Assembly: GCF_002846395.1 (NCBI RefSeq)
Contig: NZ_PJMU01000001.1
Span: 1,488,001-1,552,000 of the forward strand
Source: Pontibacter ramchanderi
GTDB taxonomy: Bacteria > Bacteroidota > Bacteroidia > Cytophagales > Hymenobacteraceae
Direction: 5' to 3'
DNA: 64,000 nucleotides
A program made the translations under genes and the position numbers. The notes beneath the pieces were generated by a model. The model was not told the origin of the DNA, did not search any database, and saw nothing but the letters and a program-made list of their open reading frames with translations. Every line of letters starts with the position of its first letter. Position 1 is the stretch's first letter. Shown here in pieces: positions 43,443-52,840 of this stretch.

Positions 43443-44675
43443 ATGATACAACCCATCTTAATCCTCGGTGCCTTGGTGCTTGGCCTCAACAGCTGTTCGC
43501 CGAAGCAAAACCCTGCCACTACCTCGGAGCAGAACACACCCGTAACTGAAACCGCCACTGCTCCAGAAACGCCTGCGGCTAAACCACTCGTGCTGGGCGC
43601 TGAGCAAATGGACCGTTACCTGAAGCAACTGGAAGGCAAGCGGGTCGGCATGGTCGTGAACCAGACCTCCGTAATTGGCAAGACGCACCTGGTAGACACC
43701 CTGATCAGCCGTGGCGTGCAAGTGACGACTATTTTTGCCCCTGAGCACGGTTTCCGTGGCGAAGCCGACGCTGGTGCGCACATCAAAGACGCGAAAGACA
43801 CCAAGACGGGCTTACCGATTATCTCGCTCTACGGTAGCAACAAGAAACCATCGAAGGATCAGATGAAGAACCTCGACGTGCTGGTATTCGATATCCAGGA
43901 TGTGGGCACGCGCTTCTATACCTACATCAGCACCATGCACTATGCCATGGAGGCCTGCGCCGAGAACGGCAAGAAGATGCTTGTACTGGACCGCCCGAAC
44001 CCGAACGGCCACTATGTTGACGGCCCTGTGCTGGACATGGCGCACAAGTCCTTTGTGGGCATGCACCCGATTCCGATCGTGCACGGCCTCACAGTAGGCG
44101 AACTGGCCGAGATGATCAACGGCGAGAAATGGCTGGAAGGCGAGAGAAGCTGCGACCTGACCGTGATTAAAATGGACAACTACGACCACACGATGGCCTA
44201 TGAACTGCCAGTGCGTCCTTCCCCGAACCTGCCGAACACGCAGTCTATCGCGCTATATCCTTCGATCTGCTTCTTTGAAGGCACGAACGTGAGCGTAGGC
44301 CGCGGCACACCGACTCCGTTTCAGGTAATCGGCTCACCGTTCTACCAGAAGAAAGATTATTCGTTTACTCCTGTGAGCATGCCAGGTGCCACTGACCCAC
44401 CCCACAAAGGTGTGAAATGCTATGGTATGGATCTGACTGACGCATCGCATGCGCAGCCGTTCACGCTCAAGTACCTGCTGGAGATGTACAACAACTCGTC
44501 GAACAAAGAGAAATTCTTCAACAATTTCTTCGAGAAACTAGCAGGCACTTCTGAGTTGCGCAAGCAAGTGATAGCAGGCAAAACAGAAGCTGAGATTAAA
44601 GCCAGCTGGGAGCCAGAGCTGTCGGATTATAAAGTGCTCCGCAAGAACTACTTGCTATACCCTGATTTTGAATAG
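43443..44675 (+). CDS. DUF1343 exo-beta-N-acetylmuramidase (NamZ-like) lipoprotein
   Basis: DUF1343 proteins include NamZ (GH171), which releases terminal MurNAc from peptidoglycan fragments during wall recycling. The 410-aa protein has a lipoprotein signal (GLNSC, C18), a Thr/Pro/Glu-rich linker and the family core. The core includes MVVNQTSVIGKTHLVD, FAPEHGFRG, DVLVFDIQDVGTRFYTYIS and VLDRPNPNG. It is probably outer-membrane anchored. The following fmt gene starts 4 nt after its stop. Confidence 0.9.
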   Translation: MIQPILILGALVLGLNSCSPKQNPATTSEQNTPVTETATAPETPAAKPLVLGAEQMDRYLKQLEGKRVGMVVNQTSVIGKTHLVDTLISRGVQVTTIFAPEHGFRGEADAGAHIKDAKDTKTGLPIISLYGSNKKPSKDQMKNLDVLVFDIQDVGTRFYTYISTMHYAMEACAENGKKMLVLDRPNPNGHYVDGPVLDMAHKSFVGMHPIPIVHGLTVGELAEMINGEKWLEGERSCDLTVIKMDNYDHTMAYELPVRPSPNLPNTQSIALYPSICFFEGTNVSVGRGTPTPFQVIGSPFYQKKDYSFTPVSMPGATDPPHKGVKCYGMDLTDASHAQPFTLKYLLEMYNNSSNKEKFFNNFFEKLAGTSELRKQVIAGKTEAEIKASWEPELSDYKVLRKNYLLYPDFE

Positions 44676-44679
44676 AACT

Positions 44680-45606
44680 ATGCCCGAACTGCGAATCGTG
44701 TTTATGGGTACGCCCGACTTTGCCGTGCCTACCCTACAAGCACTCGTTGAAAATAAGTATAATGTGGTAGCTGTGATCACCGCTCCTGACAAACCAGCGG
44801 GTCGTGGTCAGAAGGTACAGCAGTCGCCGGTGAAGGAATACGCCGTGTCGCAAGGTATACCTGTGCTGCAACCAACCAACCTGAAGTCCGAGGCTTTTCT
44901 GGAAGAGCTGCGCAGCTACCAGGCCAACCTGCAGATTATCGTAGCCTTCCGTATGCTGCCGGAGGTGGTGTGGGCCATGCCGGAGTTGGGCTCTTTCAAC
45001 ATACACGCTTCCTTGTTGCCGCAATACCGGGGCGCCGCTCCTATCAATTGGGCCATCATCAATGGTGAGCAAGAGACTGGCGTTACCTCTTTCTTCCTGA
45101 AACACGAAATCGACACAGGCGACCTGATTTTCCAGGACCGTGTGCCGATTCTGGACGAAGACGATTTTGGCAGTATGTATGAGAAGTTGAAACACAAAGG
45201 CGCCGAACTTGCCGTGCGCACCGTGCAGGCCATCGAACGAGGTGAAGTGCAGCCACAGCCACAGCAAACATCTGCCGAGACGAAGCATGCTCCGAAGATC
45301 TTCAAAGAAACCTGCGAGATCAACTGGAACCTGCCCGCTCGTCAGGTACGCGATTTTATAAGAGGTCTCTCCCCCTACCCCGCAGCCTGGACGCGATTTG
45401 ATGGCAAGACATTTAAAATCTTCAAGACGGAAGTGCTGGAGAACACTGCATATACGGTAGCACCAGGTAAGCTCAAAACCGACAACAAAACCTACCTGCA
45501 CGTACAGACTGCCGAGGGAGCTCTGGCTATTTTGGACTTGCAGATGGAGGGCAAAAAGCGCATGCCGGTGCAGGACTTGCTCAGAGGGTATAAGTTTGAG
45601 GTATAG
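44680..45606 (+). CDS. fmt: Methionyl-tRNA formyltransferase
   Basis: This cytosolic enzyme formylates initiator Met-tRNA. Catalytic residues N107, H109 and D145 are present, with the signature SLLPQYRG at 111-118 and a C-terminal OB-fold domain. The ATG at 44680 gives MPELRIVFMGTPDFA and 308 aa; a TTG at 44668 is rejected. The last codons are GAG GTA TAG, with the stop inside an AGGTATAG word. Confidence 0.96.
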   Translation: MPELRIVFMGTPDFAVPTLQALVENKYNVVAVITAPDKPAGRGQKVQQSPVKEYAVSQGIPVLQPTNLKSEAFLEELRSYQANLQIIVAFRMLPEVVWAMPELGSFNIHASLLPQYRGAAPINWAIINGEQETGVTSFFLKHEIDTGDLIFQDRVPILDEDDFGSMYEKLKHKGAELAVRTVQAIERGEVQPQPQQTSAETKHAPKIFKETCEINWNLPARQVRDFIRGLSPYPAAWTRFDGKTFKIFKTEVLENTAYTVAPGKLKTDNKTYLHVQTAEGALAILDLQMEGKKRMPVQDLLRGYKFEV

Positions 45607-45681
45607 CGAAGGGAAATTCAGGTATAGCAGGTATAATGATACAGGTAAGGTGAACGTGTCTGACTTTATGCTTACCGAAAG

Positions 45682-45729
45682 GCACATTCGCCAGCGAGTA
45701 CATTAGCACATTCAAAAATTAGCACATTA
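45682..45729. repeat. Degenerate 8-bp tandem repeat before folA
   Basis: Six words of 8 bp, gcacattc, gccagcga, gtacatta, gcacattc, aaaaatta and gcacatta, run up to 4 nt before the folA ATG. It resembles the heptad repeats of other junctions but has a period of 8. Confidence 0.5.
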
Positions 45730-45733
45730 ACCT

Positions 45734-46225
45734 ATGATCGCCATCGTCGTCGCCATTGCTGAGAATAACGTTATCGGGAAGGACAACCAGCTGATCTGGC
45801 ACCTACCCGCCGACCTGCGCCACTTCAAGCAAAAGACCATGGGGCATCCCATGATCATGGGCCGCAAGACGTTTGAATCCATTGGCAAGCCTCTCCCCGG
45901 CCGCACTACCATCATCGTGACGCGACAGGAAGATTATAAGGCAGAGGGCTGCATTGTAGTGAACTCGGTAGAGGAGGCAATTGCAAAAGGCAAAGAGTTG
46001 GACAGTGAACAAGTAAGTATTGTAGGCGGTGCTGAGATTTACAAGCAGGCCTTACCTATGGTAGATATGCTATACCTGACTGAAGTCCATCATGCCTTTA
46101 ATGGAGATACTTTCTTCCCGGAGTTGAAGGAAGAGGAATGGCAGGAGTTGAGCGCAGAAAGCCACGAGCCTGATGAGAAGAACAAGTACCCCTATACCTT
46201 TAAGGAGCTACGCCGCAAGGTATAG
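45734..46225 (+). CDS. folA: Dihydrofolate reductase
   Basis: This enzyme reduces dihydrofolate to tetrahydrofolate with NADPH. Trp22 and Asp27 occupy the standard active-site positions (LIWHLPADLRHF). MGRKTFESIG, the NADPH-binding GRTTIIVTR and VGGAEIYKQAL are also present. The length of 163 aa is typical. The final codons CGC CGC AAG GTA TAG are themselves the first unit of a 13-bp tandem array that continues downstream. Confidence 0.96.
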   Translation: MIAIVVAIAENNVIGKDNQLIWHLPADLRHFKQKTMGHPMIMGRKTFESIGKPLPGRTTIIVTRQEDYKAEGCIVVNSVEEAIAKGKELDSEQVSIVGGAEIYKQALPMVDMLYLTEVHHAFNGDTFFPELKEEEWQELSAESHEPDEKNKYPYTFKELRRKV

Positions 46226-46360
46226 CCGCAAGGTATAGCCGCAAGGTATAGCCGCAAGGTATAGCCGCAAGGTATAGCCGCAAGGTATAGCCGCAAGGTA
46301 TAGCCGCAAGGTATAGCCGCAAGGTATAGCCGCAAGGTATAGCCGCAAGGTATAGCCGCA
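46213..46360. repeat. Perfect 13-bp tandem array at the folA 3-prime end
   Basis: Eleven identical units of ccgcaaggtatag (46213-46355) are followed by a partial ccgca. The folA stop codon is the TAG of unit 1, so the remaining ten units are untranslated. Each unit contains AAGGTATAG. The absence of any sequence difference among units indicates recent expansion by slippage or unequal exchange, and makes it a likely variable-number locus. Confidence 0.97.
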
Positions 46361-46392
46361 AAAAAAGGAGCGCCGTTGGGCGCTCCTTTTTT
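46361..46392. terminator. Bidirectional terminator between folA and porU
   Basis: A perfect 14-bp stem (aaaaaaggagcgcc with ggcgctcctttttt) and a gttg loop lie directly after the 13-bp array. It serves both converging genes. Confidence 0.9.
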
Positions 46393-46418
46393 AATTAGGT
46401 GGAATTCAGGTGTTCTAC

Positions 46419-49400
46419 TTATCGCAGGATGTAGACCTTACCATAACCATTCACAAAGCCTTTGTCGCCTTTCTTCCAGATGTGCTTCATTTCCTCAGCA
46501 TCTTTTGGCATCACGACACGGTACAGGTATACACCATTAGCCAGCTTGTCGCCATACATATCGGTGCCGTCCCAGGCATACTCCGTTTTATTGTTACCAA
46601 TACGAATCGGACCGATCTCCTCCCGCATGATTTCTTTAACAATCTTTCCCGTCACAGTCATGATCTGGATCTTGAAATCGCTCGGAATCACACCTCCTGT
46701 TAAGGTAAAAATAAATTGTGTTTTCGTAGAGAATGGGTTCGGGTACGGGTAGAAATTTGTGATTTTCGATTCGTTGTCGACCTCAAAATTAATTTTGTAG
46801 TCACTACCTGCACTCTTTCCTGAAGCATCTCGCCCCCGAACAGTTAGAGTGTAGGTTCCCGTCTCTAATCTCTCAGGTTTATACTCGAAACGGAAATCGT
46901 TCTTCTCGTCGGCTGGGCTCACCCGAAGTTCACTCGCTTTAGCCTCTTTCTTCACATCATATTGCCCTTGGATATTTGTACCCTCAAGGTAAACTTCCAT
47001 CGCATCAGCATTCTCCAGAAAAACATGCTTGTTCTCATCCTTCATTGTGATGCTAATGAGTGGGCTCGGCGAAACCAATTCACCATCCATAATATGCACC
47101 CCATCAAAAGCAACATCCATGATCGGGTGCAGCTTCGATTTCACCCCAAAATTCACTTCATAAATATTGTTCTGGTACTGCTGCTCAGGCTGCAGCTGTG
47201 GGTTCACATACATGAGCAATCTGTAATTACCATCTAAGTCTGCCGTCGACATTGTATAATTAAAGGTTGCTGTTTTGTTACCTCCCAGCGCCTCAATCTT
47301 AAACCGTGACACACGGGGTTCTATCCCTTCCCCCGTTAAAGTCACTTCGACTGTAATAGAATCCTTAAAGGCGTAAGGCGTCACATTTTGGAAAGCCATT
47401 GGCATGGTTACCCTCCCACGGTTGGCTTGTTGCTCAATAATCTCATCGTTGACCTCTACTAAGTCTGGCCTTATTACGCCTTCTGGCGTGGCCTGGTAAT
47501 ACACCATCCATTGCCTTAGCTGTGGTGCCGATCGGTCTTCCGTATCAGATAACTCCGCTTGCAGTTGCAGATGCGGGTATTTAGCCGCATCTACCTGACT
47601 CAGGTCAAAAGCTTTTGCAGGAATGTTGTCGTTGAGCAACTCTCTAGCACCATCAGCACCAATACCGAATAATTTCAACTTGTAACTATCGTTTCCTGCC
47701 TTGTAGCGCTCAATGTTGTGGTGTAAGCTGCCCCAGCTTAAGGCCGGACCTATGAGGGTGGAGGTAATAGAGCCTTGGGTGTTATATGTTTGCAACTTAG
47801 TTACTAACATCACTTCTTGCGAGGTAGGGGCTATATTACTACCGAGATCTGCAGACACTTCATTAGCTGTTCCAGTGGCTGCCCCTTTTTGACTAACCAT
47901 TGCAAAAGGATATCCTGTACTTATATTGTCTATCAATTCGGAACCGAGACTCCTAAATGCGGCCTTTAATTCAGGTGAGAATTGATCAAATGGAACTCTA
48001 TTTATACCCATTACGACGACGTGTTGTCCAGTTGGTATAGCCTCCATAAACCGCTGCATCGTTGCTCTAACTGTAGCATTGTCTAAGTTTCCAAAGTCGT
48101 AGGTATTATTACTCATCCATCTACAAGGAGCGAATCCAGGAACTGTAGTGAGTTCTAAAGTTTTATTATCAAGTACATAAAAATACATTCTTGGCGCACT
48201 TGAGCCTTTAAAATTTCCACAGGAATTATCAACCTCAGATATACCATCTATATAAATACCATAAGGCGTAGTATCGAATCTTCGATCACCGCCTACAGCT
48301 CTTATTTCTATATTTCTAGAGATAACTCCAAAATTTAGCTTCCCCCGATCATCCACCTCAATTTTATCCAAATCAGATTTTATAATCTGGTCTGGATGAC
48401 TTTGAGACCAACCACCTGCATTATCCTTCACATATCTAAATGAACTCATTACCCACACGGTGTCTTCCTCTGCCTCAAAACTGTCAAACCTTGCCCGCCA
48501 AAAGAATACGGTGCTATCATTATCCAAATTTTGAATGGGCAGATCAACTTTCCATGTAGGCACAACACCTGCCTGAGTTGAATATGTTTTCTTTATAGCT
48601 GATGTAAAAGTAGAGATAGTATCTAGCTCAAAGTATACTCCTTTAGGTTCCGCTCTAAGTTGAGTTGATTGAACAAAAAGATCTACTGATTGACTGTTCA
48701 CTATGGAAAATTCCATAGGAGCTAGTAAAGATATCCCAGAGCTGGGTAAGAAATGGCGTATAATTAAAGAATTGTTATCCTCATTTAGTTCATCGAATTG
48801 ACTTGTCGCGTCCAAAATAATTTCGAATTTATTAATTCCTATACCTGTAGAGTCAGTATTTGGAAGAACTATTTCGATTTGCTCTCTATTATAAATGGGC
48901 TTTACTTTTTGTAAAACAGGTGTTAGCTCCTTCCCACTAGGTAGTATTCTCTTTATACTAACACTTAAAGAGTCACTAATTGCTTTACCAAGGTTAATTA
49001 CATTGACACGGAGAACATAATTCTTAGATACAGCAGTTGGTGCAGCACCTGAAAGTTCTTTCAATGAGTAATTATTATTGTAGTAAGCATAATCAGGTTT
49101 GCTAGGTGCATAAAGCTTGACAGCTGGATCACCCTGCAACACCATCTGAGTCATTGTCGTTATGTACTCTTCGTTATTGAAGCTGGTTATACTGTTACTG
49201 TATCTCCTTATTGTTTCTTTATGTATATCCCCTATAGTATGTCCATAGTAGTTATTATCTGTGAATGCTAAATGATAAAATTCCTTAGAGAATCTATTTA
49301 AAGGTTCATCACCACCGATGTACGACTGTGCCATGAAAGAAATAGCCCCTCTATCAGGTGTGATTAGCCAATCTTCGCCAAAAGAAACACTTCTATAAAA

Positions 49401-51494
49401 GAAGGCATCTCCACTGTAGCAACCATTCATTAGTATTGCGGGATATTTACCCTTATTCCTATACCCATTCAAATTTGCAGACGCAAACCCAATTTCAATA
49501 TCGGAAACATCCACGGAGCTATGCCCATAAAAGGTAATCAAGGAAAGACCAGCATTAACCTCCTCTGATACATTAACATAAGCTGTAGGCTGACTAGAGT
49601 CAAACCTATATTTCTCTATTACATTTCCTCCAAACAAGGGGCCCTCTGCAACAACTTTATGCTCGTTAAGCCATCGTTTAAATTGGTTTATCTGAGTACT
49701 ACCAGATCCTCCCCCTAATTGTAGAATATTTTTACGCCAAGCTAAGCCCTCGGGCAATGCTTCATGTTCTTTAACTTTATTTAAGTATGCAATGATATTT
49801 TCGGCTGAGGTAGCTGGTAAGCGCCCTGTTGGCACTTTAGGCTCAAAGCGGTTGTTTCTAAAATCTGAAGTAAAAAAGACATCGGATGCTGGTAACATAC
49901 CAGTTGGAACCAAATCCATTTCATGTACTTTTGGATGTCTTCCGTCAATGTGGTAGAAGCTATATCTGTTATGTGCGCCTGTCCAATGGGCATCTTGAAT
50001 CGAACGATAGTCTGCATGAGCATACTTCATCCCCTTTCCTATAATGAATAAGTATTTTGAACGATCAGATGTTTGCAAATAGGTCATAAACTTCCGGATA
50101 GCATTAGATGAGAACTCACCATAATGAAATTGGTCTACGACTTGGTCCATATATACTAATAGAGTATCATAACCACCACCCACTGAGGAGGCACGATATG
50201 ATGCATACTCAAGAGGAGCAGGCCGTTGAGTACCTGCGGCTACCTTCATGAGGCGCTTGTTTGTCAAAATAATGTAATTATGACTACTGGGAACTATACG
50301 GCGAAAGCGTATATGTTCAGTTTTACCGGTAGGCTTTAATGCTTTAGCTGAATTGGCAACCAACACTTTACTTGATGCACCAGATCTTGTCGGAATTACA
50401 AACCCTTTACCATTTCCACTTACCCTTCCTTCTATACGTACAGGACTATATGAGTCTGACACATCATAAGCAAATGTTGCTACAGGAGCCAAACCTACTT
50501 CATAATATGGATTAGCTGCACGAGTTGAATCCGTGTAAAATAGTACAGAGTTAGTGGTCAGTTCAGTCTTCTGAGGAAAGGTTAATTCTATATTTGACAT
50601 ACTAACATTACTCTTCTGTACAGCATTAGGAACAACTCGAAAAGTAACTCTTCCGTCAGCTAGAATATCAGAAAATTCAATATGACTTTTTACATGCTGA
50701 TGCCCAAATGCTCCAAACATAAAAGATGATACTTCTCTTGCTCCCCCCACAGCTGGCATAACATTTATCAAACCCGTTTGAGTCGCAGCACTTACACCAA
50801 TTAAATTAAACTTAACAAGTGGTTTGGGTCCTGTAGGGACTACGCCAGTTACAGAAGCTAGATTATAGTTCTTCGCACTCGCACTACCAGTAGCTGTAAA
50901 ACCCTCTCCAGTATCTATCCAAGAGAGCTGTGATTTAGTCGTCCCATAGATCTTTCCATCATAATACCGATCCACAAAATATTGCGTCACCTTCCGCAGC
51001 ACATATGGTTCCGGCGTCTTCCCTGCTGGCGAGGGATTTACCTCCTGCATCCGCTTTCCTCCGGCAGGATTCACCGTCAGGAAGTAAGCGGCAGTATCTG
51101 TGTATAAACTGTAAAGCTGATGCGGCTGATGTGCCGGGTTCTTATATAGGTCCTGGTCCAGTCGACCGTCGTTGCGCTCGCCGTAGAACTCGATGAAGTC
51201 TTCCCTGTCCAGGCGACCGTCGGCTTCGCCGGCTACGTGAATGGCAACCTCTTTGCCTCTTCTGAAAAGCTGAAAGTGCTGCGGGTTGGTTCCGGCAAGG
51301 CCGAGGCTATCCAGGAAGCCGTGGCTGAGGCGATGGAGGCCTGTGTTTACTACCTTGAGCTTATAGTAGGTTTTATTATAGTCAATCCACTCATTTCCGT
51401 AGGGCGTCGGCGATTGGGCTTGCACCGATGCCTGCAGGCCGAGTGTCAACACGCTTATAAGTAAAAACTGAAGAAAGAGTCTGTTTATTTTCAT
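46419..51494 (-). CDS. porU: Type IX secretion system sortase PorU
   Basis: PorU is the C25-family cysteine peptidase that removes the C-terminal signal of T9SS cargo and attaches it to the cell surface. The ATG at 51494 gives a signal peptide (MKINRLFLQFLLISVLTLGL, ending VQAQ) and 1691 aa. The gingipain-like dyad is visible as H658 (FYGHSS) and C692 (MNGCYSGD). A C-terminal FlgD-like/CTD segment (YPNPFSTKTQFIFT, ANGVYLYRVVMP) follows, as in full-length PorU. It starts 28 nt after porV. Base composition is unusual: the middle is far more AT-rich than both ends. Confidence 0.92.
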   Translation of the reverse strand: MKINRLFLQFLLISVLTLGLQASVQAQSPTPYGNEWIDYNKTYYKLKVVNTGLHRLSHGFLDSLGLAGTNPQHFQLFRRGKEVAIHVAGEADGRLDREDFIEFYGERNDGRLDQDLYKNPAHQPHQLYSLYTDTAAYFLTVNPAGGKRMQEVNPSPAGKTPEPYVLRKVTQYFVDRYYDGKIYGTTKSQLSWIDTGEGFTATGSASAKNYNLASVTGVVPTGPKPLVKFNLIGVSAATQTGLINVMPAVGGAREVSSFMFGAFGHQHVKSHIEFSDILADGRVTFRVVPNAVQKSNVSMSNIELTFPQKTELTTNSVLFYTDSTRAANPYYEVGLAPVATFAYDVSDSYSPVRIEGRVSGNGKGFVIPTRSGASSKVLVANSAKALKPTGKTEHIRFRRIVPSSHNYIILTNKRLMKVAAGTQRPAPLEYASYRASSVGGGYDTLLVYMDQVVDQFHYGEFSSNAIRKFMTYLQTSDRSKYLFIIGKGMKYAHADYRSIQDAHWTGAHNRYSFYHIDGRHPKVHEMDLVPTGMLPASDVFFTSDFRNNRFEPKVPTGRLPATSAENIIAYLNKVKEHEALPEGLAWRKNILQLGGGSGSTQINQFKRWLNEHKVVAEGPLFGGNVIEKYRFDSSQPTAYVNVSEEVNAGLSLITFYGHSSVDVSDIEIGFASANLNGYRNKGKYPAILMNGCYSGDAFFYRSVSFGEDWLITPDRGAISFMAQSYIGGDEPLNRFSKEFYHLAFTDNNYYGHTIGDIHKETIRRYSNSITSFNNEEYITTMTQMVLQGDPAVKLYAPSKPDYAYYNNNYSLKELSGAAPTAVSKNYVLRVNVINLGKAISDSLSVSIKRILPSGKELTPVLQKVKPIYNREQIEIVLPNTDSTGIGINKFEIILDATSQFDELNEDNNSLIIRHFLPSSGISLLAPMEFSIVNSQSVDLFVQSTQLRAEPKGVYFELDTISTFTSAIKKTYSTQAGVVPTWKVDLPIQNLDNDSTVFFWRARFDSFEAEEDTVWVMSSFRYVKDNAGGWSQSHPDQIIKSDLDKIEVDDRGKLNFGVISRNIEIRAVGGDRRFDTTPYGIYIDGISEVDNSCGNFKGSSAPRMYFYVLDNKTLELTTVPGFAPCRWMSNNTYDFGNLDNATVRATMQRFMEAIPTGQHVVVMGINRVPFDQFSPELKAAFRSLGSELIDNISTGYPFAMVSQKGAATGTANEVSADLGSNIAPTSQEVMLVTKLQTYNTQGSITSTLIGPALSWGSLHHNIERYKAGNDSYKLKLFGIGADGARELLNDNIPAKAFDLSQVDAAKYPHLQLQAELSDTEDRSAPQLRQWMVYYQATPEGVIRPDLVEVNDEIIEQQANRGRVTMPMAFQNVTPYAFKDSITVEVTLTGEGIEPRVSRFKIEALGGNKTATFNYTMSTADLDGNYRLLMYVNPQLQPEQQYQNNIYEVNFGVKSKLHPIMDVAFDGVHIMDGELVSPSPLISITMKDENKHVFLENADAMEVYLEGTNIQGQYDVKKEAKASELRVSPADEKNDFRFEYKPERLETGTYTLTVRGRDASGKSAGSDYKINFEVDNESKITNFYPYPNPFSTKTQFIFTLTGGVIPSDFKIQIMTVTGKIVKEIMREEIGPIRIGNNKTEYAWDGTDMYGDKLANGVYLYRVVMPKDAEEMKHIWKKGDKGFVNGYGKVYILR
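47750..50950 (-). other. AT-rich internal segment of porU
   Basis: Hand counts of 60-nt rows give 28% GC at 49201, 33% at 49261, 32% at 50641 and 38% at 50461, against 60% at 51121 and 47% at 46501. The AGGTATA/TATACCT word occurs once in this segment of about 3.2 kb, well below its density elsewhere. The segment encodes roughly residues 180-1250, including the catalytic dyad, while the frame stays intact throughout. It suggests replacement of the gene core by DNA from a lower-GC relative. Boundaries are approximate. Confidence 0.6.
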
Positions 51495-51522
51495 CGGCTG
51501 TAAAACTTGAAACCGCATGTCT

Positions 51523-52617
51523 TTAATTAAAAGAATAACCTAAGGAGATGATAATGGAGTAAAGCCCCGCCGCATTGGCAGTGTTACCGTCGCGACCGTT
51601 GATGCGTGACATGGCCAGGTCGATGTTCAGCCCGTTGTTCTGGAAGCCAACACCAAAGTTGGGCTGTACCTTGGAGGACATGCCTCCGTCAAAATTCTGG
51701 AATTGCTGGTAGTTGTTAAGACCTCCGCGCACAAACACGGTCTGGGCATAAGCCAGCTCCATACCTATGTGCGGGTCCACAGAGGCGAAGTCGGACTTGA
51801 GAAGCACATTGCGTCTGCCATCGAACGTAAAATCTACATCAGCGGCCAGTATACCTGTTATTTTATCGGAGAACGTGAAATTCTTGGCTGTGCCCAGCAC
51901 CAGACGGGGCAGTGTCAGTTCGGCAGTGCTTTCGGGCAGGTCGTTTCCTGTTTGCTGGTAAGTTTCTTCGAGCGCCTCCACATTATGCGTCCAAGCGGTG
52001 AAGGTGGTGGTCACGTCTTTGGCCATCACTCCAAACTGCCAGGTGCCGCGTCGTAATTGGGCGCCTGCATCAAACCCAAATCCCCAGGCATTGGCAAATT
52101 CCCCCACATTGCGGTATATAATCTTGGCGTTCACACCGAGCGTCAAGCCCTGAATCAAATTGCTTTTACGGGCATAGGAAAGGAGCATGGCGTAGTCGGC
52201 CACGGAAAAGAAACGGATACTGTCGTACTGAATGTAGCCGTACTCGTTCTGCAGTCGGCGGGTGTCCACGATGTCGTCCACGCCGAGGCGGATGACGGAG
52301 ACGGCCAGCGCACTGCTCGAGTCGATGGGCATGGCAAAGCTGCCGAAGTCATTCTTGGCAATACCCGCGAAAAGCTCTGAGTGCATCAGGGCGATGTTAT
52401 ACTTGTTCTGCAGCTGCACCAGGCCTGCCGGATTCCAGAAACCAGCCGTAGCATCGTCGGCAATGGCTACCTGCACATTGCCCATGCCAAGCGCCCGGGC
52501 TCCCACACCGATGTTCAAGAACTCGTTGCTGTACTTGGGGGTGGACACCTGCGCCTGCACAGCCCCACTCACAAAACACAGCACGGCAATTAATATAGAA
52601 AGGGTAAATCTGTTCAT
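51523..52617 (-). CDS. porV: Type IX secretion outer-membrane protein PorV (LptO)
   Basis: PorV is a FadL-like outer-membrane barrel that shuttles T9SS cargo from the translocon to PorU. It has a signal peptide (ending AVQAQ), then NEFLNIGVGARALGMGNVQVAIADDATAGFWNPAGL, the N-terminal signature of the PorV/PorQ family (shown here in two parts: NEFLNIGVGARALGMG and FWNPAGL). It ends with an outer-membrane-type C-terminus (YSIIISLGYSFN). The length is 364 aa. The ATG at 52617 is preferred over a GTG at 52623. It directly precedes porU on the same strand. Confidence 0.93.
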   Translation of the reverse strand: MNRFTLSILIAVLCFVSGAVQAQVSTPKYSNEFLNIGVGARALGMGNVQVAIADDATAGFWNPAGLVQLQNKYNIALMHSELFAGIAKNDFGSFAMPIDSSSALAVSVIRLGVDDIVDTRRLQNEYGYIQYDSIRFFSVADYAMLLSYARKSNLIQGLTLGVNAKIIYRNVGEFANAWGFGFDAGAQLRRGTWQFGVMAKDVTTTFTAWTHNVEALEETYQQTGNDLPESTAELTLPRLVLGTAKNFTFSDKITGILAADVDFTFDGRRNVLLKSDFASVDPHIGMELAYAQTVFVRGGLNNYQQFQNFDGGMSSKVQPNFGVGFQNNGLNIDLAMSRINGRDGNTANAAGLYSIIISLGYSFN

Positions 52618-52780
52618 AGGCACAGGTATACTGTCACTTCAGAGGTGCTTTTAAAAAAAATATCCGCTCGGCTAAAAAAAATTTACCGCTTTCCGGTTGT
52701 GTCAATTTGCCTCCTAACACTTCAAAAACCGAATTAGTTGACTTCTTGAGACATTTTTTTGCATCCAAAAATAATCATTT

Positions 52781-52789
52781 TTATCCACA
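52781..52789 (+). promoter_or_regulatory. Isolated perfect DnaA box
   Basis: A single TTATCCACA stands in the divergent gap between porV and padR. One exact 9-mer in a window of this size could be chance, and no companion boxes lie nearby. Confidence 0.3.
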
Positions 52790-52840
52790 AATAGCTGCCC
52801 CATAAACCCTTTGAAAAAAGTTTCGTAATTATTTTTAAAC

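Noticed and set aside
46213..46360. CRISPR array
   Set aside because: The repeats are only 13 bp, directly abutting, with no unique spacers and no cas genes. It is a simple tandem array.
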